NCBI GenBank assembly: GCA_020352495.1
Contig: CP070677.1
Span: forward strand, 838,249 to 888,752
Source: Candidatus Latescibacterota bacterium
GTDB taxonomy: Bacteria > Krumholzibacteriota > Krumholzibacteriia > WVZY01
Reading direction: 5' to 3'
Length of the DNA: 50,504 nucleotides
Position 1 is the stretch's first letter. Each line of letters begins with the position of its first letter. The position numbers and the translations under genes are program-made. The notes under the pieces are model-generated. The model was not told the DNA's origin. It saw only the letters and a program-made list of their open reading frames with translations, and ran no database searches. Below, piece by piece: positions 25,203-33,527 of the stretch.

Positions 25203-26086
25203 AAGTCAGCCAAGGAGTCTATCTCGTGCAAGAGTCGTTCTCCACGCTGGGACGGCACAAGGCGGTCACTTTTCTTTCCGTGGTGATCATGAGCCTCTCG
25301 CTCCTCGTCCTCGCCGTATTTCTTCTGGCGACCGATAACGTGTTCACGTTTTTCGAAAGGACACGGCAGGAAATGACCGTGTTCGTCTATCTCAGTGACG
25401 ATCTCTCCCTCAGTGATGAAGTCTCCTGGGCGACGGTGGAAGATCACCACAAGTGGCTGCTTTCTATGGAAATGGTTGAAGCTGTCGAATTCATTTCGAA
25501 AGATCAGGCAATGGAGGAGTTTCGAAACGAGCTCGGAGAAGAACGCTCCGTTCTCGACGTGCTGGAGGCAAACCCGTTGCCCGCCTCATTCCGTGTGACT
25601 TTGAAGCCCGAGTATCGGGACAAAGTAAATATCGAAAGATTTGCCGGGGCTGTGACGACGATGGATTTTGTGGAAGAGGTGAACTACGGACGAGATTTCA
25701 TCGAACAGTTTGCCTCGGTCACTCGGGCGTTTTTGTACGTTGACCTCGTGTTGGGGCTGATCGTAATCGTCTCGTCCATCTTCATCATCGCGAACACGGT
25801 GCGTTTGACGATCCTGAGCCGGCGGAAATCGATCGAAATACTCAAACTCGTCGGAGCCACCAATCGATTCATAACCGCACCGTTTGTCATCGAAGGGGCG
25901 TTTCAAGGAGGACTGGCGGCGCTTCTTTCGCTGGTTTTACTCTTTTTGGTCTTTTTGGTGCTCAAGGGAATGCTGCCCGATCTCACATTTCTCGGCTTGA
26001 GCAAGATCCTGTTGTACGTACTGACATGCGTCATGCTGGGGGCTATCGGCAGCTTCGCCTCGCTCCGGAGACATCTAAAACTCTGA
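25199..26086 (+). CDS. ftsX: Cell division protein FtsX
   Basis: 295 residues, TTG start overlapping the ftsE stop (TTGA). The FtsX layout is clear: a cytoplasmic start, membrane segment 1 (about 22-45, AVTFLSVVIMSLSLLVLAVFLLA), a periplasmic domain of about 120 residues that binds the EnvC coiled coil (SDEVSWATVEDHHKW onward), then three membrane segments near 180-205, 230-255 and 260-285. It carries the signal from FtsE at the septum to EnvC in the periplasm. The gene after it encodes exactly that partner. Confidence 0.93.
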   Translation: MKVSQGVYLVQESFSTLGRHKAVTFLSVVIMSLSLLVLAVFLLATDNVFTFFERTRQEMTVFVYLSDDLSLSDEVSWATVEDHHKWLLSMEMVEAVEFISKDQAMEEFRNELGEERSVLDVLEANPLPASFRVTLKPEYRDKVNIERFAGAVTTMDFVEEVNYGRDFIEQFASVTRAFLYVDLVLGLIVIVSSIFIIANTVRLTILSRRKSIEILKLVGATNRFITAPFVIEGAFQGGLAALLSLVLLFLVFLVLKGMLPDLTFLGLSKILLYVLTCVMLGAIGSFASLRRHLKL

Positions 26087-26118
26087 CGCAAGCCCGTACG
26101 TAACGGCGACCGGAGACG

Positions 26119-27336
26119 ATGATGAGCACATCCCCGCAACCAAATCCTTTTCGACGTCTCCGGACGATCGTGGGATGTTTATCACTGGTTTTCCTCGCCG
26201 GTGCCATGTTGTGGCAAACGGCCGCTTCGCAATCGTCCGGTTCGCTTGAGGAGCGGATCAGGTCGCAGAAGAACAAACTTCAGAAGATAGAGCAGGACAT
26301 CAAGCGTCACCGGGAGGAGTCAACGGAGCTCGAACGCAAAGAAACAAACATTCGCAAACAGCTCTCACACCTCGACAAAGAAATTTCGTTGTCAAAAAAG
26401 TACCTGGCTGGACTCGGCCAAAAAGAGGATCTTCTCACACAACAGATCGACAGTCTTCGAGCCAACATTTACACCGAGAGCGGTGTGCTTTCACGTCAGA
26501 AGGGGAAGCTCGCGGAGCGGCTGCGGCAGATGTACAAACGCGGTCCCGATCACCAGTGGCTGTTCATTCTCGGAGGTGAGAATATCGCCGAGAAGGTGCG
26601 CCGGTACAAATTTCTGCGTATGGTGGCGGAACGGGACGCGCAGCTCGTGCGGGAAGTGAGCGAGCGAAAACAGAGTCTGGAGCTCGAACAGGCGGGCCTC
26701 ACGGAAGCGCTTGCCGATATCGCCTCGCTCAAGAGAATCCAGGAGTCCGAGGCTACAAAACTCGAAAAAAGCAAGCGCACGAGAGTCTCGATGCTCAACC
26801 GAATCCGTGGTGACAAATCGAAACACGCGAAAGCTATTGAAGAACTCGAGAGATCGCAAGAGAGACTCAAGGAACTGATCGGCGAGCTCCTTCGCAGGTC
26901 ACGGGACGATCCGACCGGGCTGCCACCCGGAGGATTTACCGGACTCAAAGGGCGACTTGCCCGGCCCGTGGACGGGCAGGTGATCTCGAAGTTCGGCAAA
27001 TCCAGACATCCAACTTTTGGCACGGTGACGTTCAACAACGGAATCGACATCAAGGCTCCCGCCGGCTCGCCGGTTCGCACCGTTGCGGCAGGCCGAGTGG
27101 AATTCGTCGACTGGGTTGCCGGATACGGAAATTGTATTATTATCAATCACGGTGGTGGCTATTACACCCTGTACGCCCACGTCGCCGATATCTTTGTCAG
27201 ACCCGATCAAAACGTATCGGCGAACGAGGTCATCGCGGAGGTCGGGGACACCGACTCACTCCACGGGTTTGCGTGTCATTTTGAGATTCGCAAATCGAAG
27301 CAGGCTTTGAATCCGATGGACTGGCTGGCGAAGTAA
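26119..27336 (+). CDS. envC: Murein hydrolase activator EnvC (degenerate LytM)
   Basis: 405 residues. A membrane/signal segment (about 16-36) is followed by a long coiled coil (about 40-270, rich in E, K, R, Q and L heptads such as QKNKLQKIEQDIKRHREE). The LytM domain fills 285-405. Two of four zinc positions are lost: N306 replaces the His of HxxxD, and A385 replaces the first His of HxH, while D310, H354 and H387 remain. Like E. coli EnvC it should therefore be inactive as a peptidase and work by activating amidases, under FtsEX control. The ftsEX genes lie directly upstream. Confidence 0.92.
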   Translation: MMSTSPQPNPFRRLRTIVGCLSLVFLAGAMLWQTAASQSSGSLEERIRSQKNKLQKIEQDIKRHREESTELERKETNIRKQLSHLDKEISLSKKYLAGLGQKEDLLTQQIDSLRANIYTESGVLSRQKGKLAERLRQMYKRGPDHQWLFILGGENIAEKVRRYKFLRMVAERDAQLVREVSERKQSLELEQAGLTEALADIASLKRIQESEATKLEKSKRTRVSMLNRIRGDKSKHAKAIEELERSQERLKELIGELLRRSRDDPTGLPPGGFTGLKGRLARPVDGQVISKFGKSRHPTFGTVTFNNGIDIKAPAGSPVRTVAAGRVEFVDWVAGYGNCIIINHGGGYYTLYAHVADIFVRPDQNVSANEVIAEVGDTDSLHGFACHFEIRKSKQALNPMDWLAK

Positions 27337-27355
27337 AACCGGAGGCACAAGCACG

Positions 27356-28468
27356 GTGGCTCGTAAACAAATAAAGGAGACGATTCCGCTCCCCGCGATC
27401 GACCTGGAACAGGATCAGGCCCGGACGTTTCTAGATTCGTGTCTGAGAGAGCGTGTTCCAGCCCTTTTGTTTACCGGGCCGGAAGGATCGGGAAAAGAGC
27501 ATACCGCCGTCGATTTCGCGCGCCGCGTCTGTTGCGAGAGAGAACCCAAGTGCCAACTCGAAGGTGAGCTTTGCGAAAGCTGCTCTCAGGCCCTCGCGCT
27601 TGAGCATCCGGGTATTCATCTGATTTATCCAACACCGACTCAGGGAACCGGTGAGAAGGAAGGAGACGACGAAGCTGACATCGGCAAGGTCCTCGAGGAG
27701 AAGCGGCAGGATTTTTTTAGTCCATACGTCTTTTCGAAAAAAGTGTCCATCCGTATCGCTCGCGCGCGATCCGTTATTCGACGCGCAAACACTAAGCCGT
27801 TTGGGAGCACGCACAACGTATTCATCTTTGTTGATGCACACACGATGCGGGAGGAAGCCCAGAATTCTCTTCTCAAACTCGTCGAGGAACCACCGGAGCG
27901 ATGCGTTCTGATCTTGATCACGCCAAACCCCGACACGATCCTCTATACGATTCGTTCCCGTTGCCAACGGGTGAGGTTTGGCCCGTTGAAGGATCACGTG
28001 GTCGAGACCATTCTGACGCGGTTCTTTGGGGTGTCAGAAGACGCGGCCCGTATGGCAGCGTCTCTATCTCGGGGGGACATCCGACGGGCCAAAGAGATCG
28101 CGGCGGAATTTGACGACATCGAACGGAAGACCGTCTATGAAATCCTTTCGAAGATCAAGGATGCTCCGGAGTCGTGGGTCGTCGAGCAGGCGCTCACCAT
28201 ATCCCGCGGAACAAACCGGGACGGTGCGGCTCGGTTTCTCGATGAGTTTGCGACGGCGATCCGCGATGTCATGACGGGGGACGAGAAGATGTTTATCAAC
28301 CGGGATCAGTCGGAACTGATCAAAGCTCAGTCGCCCAGATGGGAAAAAAGAAATCTCCCCCGTGTTCTGGACAAGATCGTGGGAACCCGCGATGGCATCC
28401 TTAGACGCAACCTGAACACCGACGCCGCTCTCGTTCATCTCTTTCTTGATGTCAAGCATTTAGGGTGA
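27356..28468 (+). CDS. holB: DNA polymerase III delta' subunit HolB
   Basis: 370 residues, GTG start. A P-loop-like segment FTGPEGSGKEHTA (about residues 38-50) and four clamp-loader zinc cysteines (CCEREPKCQLEGELCESC) are seen. The delta' motifs VFIFVDAHTMREEAQNSLLKLVEEPP and LILITPNPDTILYTIRSRCQRV (SRC motif) follow. delta' is a stator of the clamp-loading complex. The C-terminal part (about 240-370) is helical. It ends the surA-ftsEX-envC gene run; a structured repeat separates it from metG. Confidence 0.9.
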   Translation: MARKQIKETIPLPAIDLEQDQARTFLDSCLRERVPALLFTGPEGSGKEHTAVDFARRVCCEREPKCQLEGELCESCSQALALEHPGIHLIYPTPTQGTGEKEGDDEADIGKVLEEKRQDFFSPYVFSKKVSIRIARARSVIRRANTKPFGSTHNVFIFVDAHTMREEAQNSLLKLVEEPPERCVLILITPNPDTILYTIRSRCQRVRFGPLKDHVVETILTRFFGVSEDAARMAASLSRGDIRRAKEIAAEFDDIERKTVYEILSKIKDAPESWVVEQALTISRGTNRDGAARFLDEFATAIRDVMTGDEKMFINRDQSELIKAQSPRWEKRNLPRVLDKIVGTRDGILRRNLNTDAALVHLFLDVKHLG

Positions 28469-28499
28469 TAGAATCGTCGGACTCTCCGGTAAAGGTCGT

Positions 28500-28614
28500 G
28501 TTGGCGGTAAGGGCGGGACATCGGCCCATTGCTCGGAGCAAGGGAGGATCCCGCGACGGAGTCGCGTAGCCGACCGCAGCGGAGAGAGGGCCGATGTCCC
28601 GCCCTTCCGCCAAC
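28500..28614. repeat. Structured intergenic repeat, copy A
   Basis: A left arm at 28500-28527 and a right arm at 28588-28614 form a 27-pair stem with one bulged base. The enclosed loop is 60 nt. In it, CGCGAC-gga-GTCGCG (28552-28566) makes an inner hairpin, with GAGGATC just before and AGCCGA just after. The element lies wholly between holB and metG. It shares its loop layout with a second element at 36883-36989 in the opposite orientation, while the stems differ in sequence but still pair. Function is unknown: it may be a REP/MITE-like repeat or a structured RNA. Confidence 0.8.
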
Positions 28615-28656
28615 CAACCAACGATATGTGAGTCACCCGTAAAGGGGAGCGCGGAG

Positions 28657-30198
28657 TTGAAGACGTTTTACGTAACCACAGCCATTGACTACGTCAATGC
28701 GCGCCCACATCTCGGCACGGCGTATGAGAAGATCGGAGCGGATTGTCTCGCACGCTACAAACGGCTTGCCGGTTTCGACACGTATTTTCTGATGGGAACC
28801 GATGAGCACAGCACCAATGTCGAAAAAGAGGCTCGTCGTCTTGGCAAAACCCCCGAAGATTACTCGGCGGAGATGGCCGTGGAGTTCGAGAAAGTGTGGG
28901 AGAAGCTTCACATCTCATACGATCAGTTTATTCGAACCGACCTCCCGATACACAAGACGTCCGTAACGCAGTTGTTCCAGATCATCCACGATAACGGATA
29001 CATATACCAGGGCACGTACAAAGGCTTTTATTGCGCGTCATGTGAAGAATTCGTCCAGGACAAAGATCTGACCGAGGGCGGTCTCTGCCCGAGACATCAG
29101 GAAAAGGCCGAATGGCTGGAGGAAAAGAACTACTTTTTTGCGCTCTCCAAGTTCAGTGACGCGTTGAAAGAATACATCGAGCAAAACCCGGAGTTCATCC
29201 AACCCGAGATCCGGCGAAACGAGATTCTACAGGTTATCGCACACGGTTTGGAGGACGTGAGCGTCTCGCGGGTGGGGAAGACATGGGGGGTGCCGCTTCC
29301 GATCGCCGAGGGTCATGTCGTTTACGTGTGGTTCGACGCGTTGATAAACTACATATCCGCGTTGGGCTACGGTGACAAAGAAGACGACAAATTCAAACGA
29401 TACTGGCCGGCTGACTGCCACGTCATAGGCAAAGACATCACCCGTTTTCATTGTCTGATTTGGCCCGCTATGCTCATGGCCGCCGACGTTCCGGTTCCGA
29501 AAAGTGTTTTTGCCCACGGCTTTGTTTATTCGAAGGGGACAAAGATGAGTAAGACACTCGGTAACATCCTCGATCCCATCGAAATGTCCGAGTTCTTCGG
29601 CGGCGCTGATTCGCTTCGTTATCTGCTCCTGAGGGAAATCGCGTTTGATCGCGATGGTGATTTCACGATCGAACAAGCGGTAACCAGATACAACGCTGAA
29701 TTGGCGAATGAGCTAGGGAATCTTTTTTCCAGAACGTTATCGATGGTGCGCCGTTACCGGAAGGGCGACGTTCCCGGGTGGAACAGCGCGGCGGAGCAAG
29801 ACTTCGAACGGCTCGCCGGTGGTGTGGTTGACGATTACTGTTCGCACATGGATCGGCTCGAGTTCGACGAAGCACTGGCGGCGTTTTGGAAAACCGTGCA
29901 AGCGGCAAACCGGTACGTCGAAGAAAAAAAACCGTGGGAACTGGCAAAAGCCGAGGACCCGGAGCCGCTGGATGTCACGCTACGGGTGCTTCTCGAGGTT
30001 CTCCGAATGAGCTCCGTACTTTGCATCCCGTTCATGCCGGTCAAGTCAGCCGAGATGCGGATCCAGCTTGGGCTCCCCTCGGACATTTCGGCACTCGAGA
30101 TCAGCGAGGCAGCCAGGCCGGGTGATCCGGGTTGGCGAGAAGTGGGCACGCCGTCACCGCTTTTCCCAAAGATCGAGCTGCCGGAATCTGAGCAATGA
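28657..30198 (+). CDS. metG: Methionyl-tRNA synthetase MetG
   Basis: 513 residues, TTG start at 28657 chosen because the family starts with KTFYVTTAIDYVNARPHLG and because AAAGGGGAG sits 7 nt upstream; an upstream ATG at 28594 lies inside the structured repeat. The HIGH motif reads PHLG, zinc-type cysteines are in CASCEEF and the later CPRHQ, and the KMSKS motif is KMSKT in KGTKMSKTLGNI. The anticodon-binding helices follow. There is no C-terminal tRNA-binding dimer domain, so it is the short form. tatD overlaps by 4 nt. Confidence 0.96.
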   Translation: MKTFYVTTAIDYVNARPHLGTAYEKIGADCLARYKRLAGFDTYFLMGTDEHSTNVEKEARRLGKTPEDYSAEMAVEFEKVWEKLHISYDQFIRTDLPIHKTSVTQLFQIIHDNGYIYQGTYKGFYCASCEEFVQDKDLTEGGLCPRHQEKAEWLEEKNYFFALSKFSDALKEYIEQNPEFIQPEIRRNEILQVIAHGLEDVSVSRVGKTWGVPLPIAEGHVVYVWFDALINYISALGYGDKEDDKFKRYWPADCHVIGKDITRFHCLIWPAMLMAADVPVPKSVFAHGFVYSKGTKMSKTLGNILDPIEMSEFFGGADSLRYLLLREIAFDRDGDFTIEQAVTRYNAELANELGNLFSRTLSMVRRYRKGDVPGWNSAAEQDFERLAGGVVDDYCSHMDRLEFDEALAAFWKTVQAANRYVEEKKPWELAKAEDPEPLDVTLRVLLEVLRMSSVLCIPFMPVKSAEMRIQLGLPSDISALEISEAARPGDPGWREVGTPSPLFPKIELPESEQ

Positions 30199-30956
30199 TC
30201 GACTCGCACGTTCACCTCAACCACCCCGATTTCAAAGAGGATTTTGACGCGGTTGTGGACCGGGCGCTCGAAGCGGGTATCACACGTATGGTCAACATCG
30301 GCTTTGACCTCGAATCTTCGCTGGAGACGGCGGCGCTGGGCGAGAAATATCCGTTTATATACGGCGCCGTGGGTGTTCATCCGCACGACGCAAGGACTTA
30401 CAGCGACGATGTCGAGACCGGGCTTGGGGAGCTGCTCGAGAGACCCAGCGTGATTGCCGTGGGAGAGATCGGACTCGACTATTACCGAGACCTCAGTCCG
30501 CGGGACACACAAAGGGCCGTTTTTAGAAGGCAGCTCGCGCTGGCTAGGGAGAAGGGGAAACCGGTTGTCATCCACTGCCGCGACGCGTTCGATGAGGTCC
30601 TCGCGATCCTCTCGGCCGAGGGGAACCGGTACCATGGCATTTTTCACGCCTTCTCGGGGGATACCGCCATGGCGAGGGATGTGATGAGTCTGGGGTTTCA
30701 CATTGGGGTCGGTGGTGTGGTAACCTTTCGAAATGCCCGGCTCTTTGAAGTCGTGACCTCCCTGCCGGCGAAGTCGATCGTACTCGAGACGGACTGTCCG
30801 TATCTGACGCCGGTGCCGTATCGTGGGAAACGAAACGAACCGGCATACCTGACGTATATTGCTGAAGCAGTGGCGACGGCAAAGGGGAAGACCGTCGAGA
30901 GGATCACCGAAACAACGACGGAGAATTTTGCGAGAGCAATGAAACTCGAGAACTGA
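30195..30956 (+). CDS. TatD family metal-dependent hydrolase
   Basis: 253 residues, start overlapping the metG stop (ATGA). The metal-binding motifs of TatD/YcfH are all present: DSHVHL near the N-terminus, GEIGLDYYRD, VIHCRDAFDE, FHAFSGD, and LETDCPYLTPVP. Members act as metal-dependent DNases or 3'-5' exonucleases in the cytoplasm. Placement after metG is common in bacteria. No membrane or signal segment is present. Confidence 0.94.
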   Translation: MIDSHVHLNHPDFKEDFDAVVDRALEAGITRMVNIGFDLESSLETAALGEKYPFIYGAVGVHPHDARTYSDDVETGLGELLERPSVIAVGEIGLDYYRDLSPRDTQRAVFRRQLALAREKGKPVVIHCRDAFDEVLAILSAEGNRYHGIFHAFSGDTAMARDVMSLGFHIGVGGVVTFRNARLFEVVTSLPAKSIVLETDCPYLTPVPYRGKRNEPAYLTYIAEAVATAKGKTVERITETTTENFARAMKLEN

Positions 30957-31030
30957 CCCGAACCAGGAGCTAAGGTCGTTTTCACATCTAATGGATCAAG
31001 GCTAAGGCACCCAGACTTCCGGGGACAGTG

Positions 31031-31465
31031 ATGGAAGACGGTTGCGAACATCTCGAGGCAAGCCCGATAGGGAAATGCGCAATCTGTGGCAAGACCGTTT
31101 GTAGCGAGTGCTATCGGACGATCTTTGGTGAGATGATCTGCGACGAACACGAACCGTTGGAGGAAGAATCGGCGTGGGAGCTGGTAGGGTTGTACGCGGA
31201 TTCGGGTTCTCTGGCGGAGAAACGGTTTCAACTGGAAGAGAACGGTGTTGTGTCGATCGTCATCGAAGGTGACGAGGAAGCCATTGAGCTTTATGTTCCC
31301 GCCGAGGAAAAGGACGACGGTTACGCTGTGCTCAGGTCATCCGGTGACGAATCGAATTTCTGTGCGGAGTGCAAGATACAGTATTCGTTGGAAATGGAAA
31401 TGTGTCCGATCTGTGGGAAGCGTTCCGCGGATTCGGATGCGGAATCGAATCGAATCGACGAATGA
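31031..31465 (+). CDS. Zinc-finger protein, unknown function
   Basis: 144 residues from the ATG at 31031 (a GTG directly before it is in frame). The N-terminus has a B-box-like cluster: CEHLEASPIGKCAICGKTVC, then CYRTIFGEMICDEH. The middle (about 55-105) resembles the DUF2007-type fold found next to zinc ribbons (YADSGSLAEKRFQLEENGV, then VPAEEKDDGYAVLRS). The C-terminus has a zinc ribbon, CAECKIQY followed by CPICGK. I do not know its role; such proteins may bind nucleic acid or protein partners. It lies between tatD and an epimerase gene. Confidence 0.75.
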   Translation: MEDGCEHLEASPIGKCAICGKTVCSECYRTIFGEMICDEHEPLEEESAWELVGLYADSGSLAEKRFQLEENGVVSIVIEGDEEAIELYVPAEEKDDGYAVLRSSGDESNFCAECKIQYSLEMEMCPICGKRSADSDAESNRIDE

Positions 31466-31491
31466 GACAAACAGGATGAAAGGTATTTGAT

Positions 31492-32388
31492 ATGAGAGTT
31501 CTTCTCACTGGCGGCACGGGTTACGTCGGCAGCAGACTCAGAGAGGTCCTTCGAAGTGAAGGACACCAGGTTCGTCTGCTCGTCCGAAAGGAGAGCGCAA
31601 AAAAAGTCCGCGCGCTGGAATCGGCTGGTTCGCATGAAATCGCCTACGGGAGCATTTTCGAGACGAACACGTGTCTTCATGCGTGCGATGGTTGTGATGC
31701 GGTTGTGCACCTCGTCGGGATTATCCGGGAGGTCCCATCCAAAGGGATCACGTTTGAGGAACTCCACCGTGTGGCGACATCCAACATCGTCGATGCCGCG
31801 AGGCGCATGGGCGTCGAACGGTTTGTCCATATGAGCGCGCTTGGCGCGTCGGATGATGCGTCCTCACGGTATCATCGGACAAAACGCGCCGCAGAGAAGA
31901 TCGTCGAAGAGTCGGCGCTCAGGTGGACGATATTTCGTCCGTCATGGGTTTTCTCTCCTGGGGATGAACTGAGCCGGACCATCGCAGATCTCATCCGCAA
32001 ACCCGTGGTGCCGTTGGTGAGCGGAGGGCAATCTCGTCTTCAACCAGTGGCGTTGGATGACGTGTGCACGTGCATGGCTCGTTCGCTGGGCTTGCCCGAA
32101 ACGCAGGGTAGAATCTACGAACTCGGCGGGCCGGATCGGGTAACCTTCAAGGACATCGTCGAACAGGCGGCGTCGACCCTTGGCGGAAAACTCAAAACGA
32201 TGACCGTGCCCGCGTGGTCGGTCCGTCCGTTTGTCTGGGTTCTGCAGCGGTTCGAATCGTTCCCCCTGACGCTGGATCAATTGCAGATGCTCTCCGAAGA
32301 CAACGTCTGTGAGATCGATCCCTACGTAAAGACGTTCCAGATCGAGCCAAAATCGTTTTGCAGCTCGATCCCCGCGCTCTTTGGTTAA
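31492..32388 (+). CDS. NAD(P)-binding epimerase-like protein, NDUFA9 type
   Basis: 298 residues. The N-terminal Rossmann motif is LTGGTGYVGSRL (residues about 4-15), and the family run VHLVGIIREVPSKGITFEELHR and FVHMSALGA is clear. This atypical short-chain group, related to the complex I subunit NDUFA9, often lacks the Tyr-x-x-x-Lys catalytic pair; here YHRTKRAAE is near, with Y-x3-K spacing. Substrate unknown. It could act in quinone, nucleotide-sugar or complex I assembly functions. It is soluble and in a run with tatD and the zinc-finger gene. Confidence 0.85.
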   Translation: MRVLLTGGTGYVGSRLREVLRSEGHQVRLLVRKESAKKVRALESAGSHEIAYGSIFETNTCLHACDGCDAVVHLVGIIREVPSKGITFEELHRVATSNIVDAARRMGVERFVHMSALGASDDASSRYHRTKRAAEKIVEESALRWTIFRPSWVFSPGDELSRTIADLIRKPVVPLVSGGQSRLQPVALDDVCTCMARSLGLPETQGRIYELGGPDRVTFKDIVEQAASTLGGKLKTMTVPAWSVRPFVWVLQRFESFPLTLDQLQMLSEDNVCEIDPYVKTFQIEPKSFCSSIPALFG

Positions 32389-32472
32389 AGAGCGGCGCCA
32401 GATAAACCGACGCCGCCAGCTCGATCGAGGATCCGATCTGGGTGGTGGAAAAGACCTGCCCCCCTCGGTATC

Positions 32473-32501
32473 TTGACGTCTTGGCGAAGTTCCGCTATAA
32501 T
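32473..32501 (+). promoter_or_regulatory. Sigma-70 promoter upstream of rsmA
   Basis: TTGACG (32473-32478), a 17-nt spacer and TATAAT (32496-32501). The match is close to perfect. The transcript would begin near 32508, giving a leader of about 120 nt before rsmA, with a TACCA-TT-TGGTA hairpin in it. Confidence 0.88.
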
Positions 32502-32626
32502 CAAGTTTGTTCCTGCGCTTTTAGGAGGTTTCTCCCCTGCCGACTGCTACCATTTGGTACGTATCTTTCTTTTGATTTCTGGGATCGTCCTATATTTTTG
32601 TCGGTTTGGTCAATTGGGGTAACCAT

Positions 32627-33472
32627 TTGAAACAAAAAGCGTTTCACCCGAAGAAACGATTGGGGCAAAATTTCTTGTATGACCCGGCGATCGCAAGACG
32701 GATCGTCGAGGCGGCGGACCTATCGCCGGACCAAGTAGTTGTCGAGTTGGGGTGTGGCAAGGGAATTTTGACCAAACCGCTGTCGGAAAAGCGTGTCCGG
32801 CTGATTGCCATCGAGGTGGACCGGGATCTCTACACCGATCTCGCCGCGTATTTCGAGACCCTCGAGCCGCGCGAACAGGCGGTGGGCGTCGAGTTGTTGA
32901 ACACCGATTTCACAAAGCTCTCGATTACAGGTTTGCTCACGTCGAGGGGCTTCGAGCGTTGCGTGCTTTTTGGAAACATCCCGTACTATCTTACGCGTGA
33001 GGTGCTCTTCTCGTTTCTCGTGGACGAATTCGAAATGATCGGCGCAGCCTATCTAATGGTTCAACGCGAGGTGGGGGAACGGATCGTATCTCCACCCGGC
33101 AGTCGAGTGTACGGGATCACCAGCGTAATTCTTCAGACGCTCTACGATGTTCGCTCGCTGTTTCGGGTTGCGGCGGGGTCTTTTTTTCCAAAGCCCAAGG
33201 TTGGGTCGATGGTGCTCGAATTCAAACAGCTCGATGACTTACCGATCGAACCCGGCGAGCTAAAGGGGCTCTTGTCCCTGGTGAAGAACCTATTTCAACA
33301 ACGAAGGAAAACGATTCACAACACGATCAAAAAGTTCTATGCACTATCGGAGCCGGAATTGACGGAGATCCAAAACACCGCCGGTGTTGAACTGAACAGA
33401 CGTCCCGAGGAGCTTGGCAAGGAGCAGTTTATCGAACTCTCCAGGGCGGTGGCGGAGGTTACGGCGGCGTGA
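32627..33472 (+). CDS. rsmA: 16S rRNA dimethyladenosine transferase RsmA (KsgA)
   Basis: 281 residues from the TTG at 32627, 6 nt after GGGGT; the frame is open to a TTG at 32606, but the family begins close to KQKAFHPKKRLGQNFL. RsmA dimethylates two adjacent adenines near the 3' end of 16S rRNA. Motifs: LGQNFLYDP, the SAM-binding VVELGCGKGILT, and the catalytic GNIPYYLT (NxPY). The C-terminal helical part ends with the typical RPEELGKEQF. A strong promoter lies about 130 nt upstream. Confidence 0.95.
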   Translation: MKQKAFHPKKRLGQNFLYDPAIARRIVEAADLSPDQVVVELGCGKGILTKPLSEKRVRLIAIEVDRDLYTDLAAYFETLEPREQAVGVELLNTDFTKLSITGLLTSRGFERCVLFGNIPYYLTREVLFSFLVDEFEMIGAAYLMVQREVGERIVSPPGSRVYGITSVILQTLYDVRSLFRVAAGSFFPKPKVGSMVLEFKQLDDLPIEPGELKGLLSLVKNLFQQRRKTIHNTIKKFYALSEPELTEIQNTAGVELNRRPEELGKEQFIELSRAVAEVTAA

Positions 33473-33527
33473 AGAACATGTGGCGCATGACGAGGCCGGC
33501 ACATTTGAGACCGGTTACTGGAGAATC

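Noticed and set aside
28469-28656. Possible SAM riboswitch or T-box before metG
   Set aside because: No T-box sequence and no SAM-I core motifs; the gap is filled by the repeat copy A.
32392-32416. GCGGCG/CGCCGC stem after the epimerase gene as terminator
   Set aside because: Six pairs with a 13-nt loop and no T-run.
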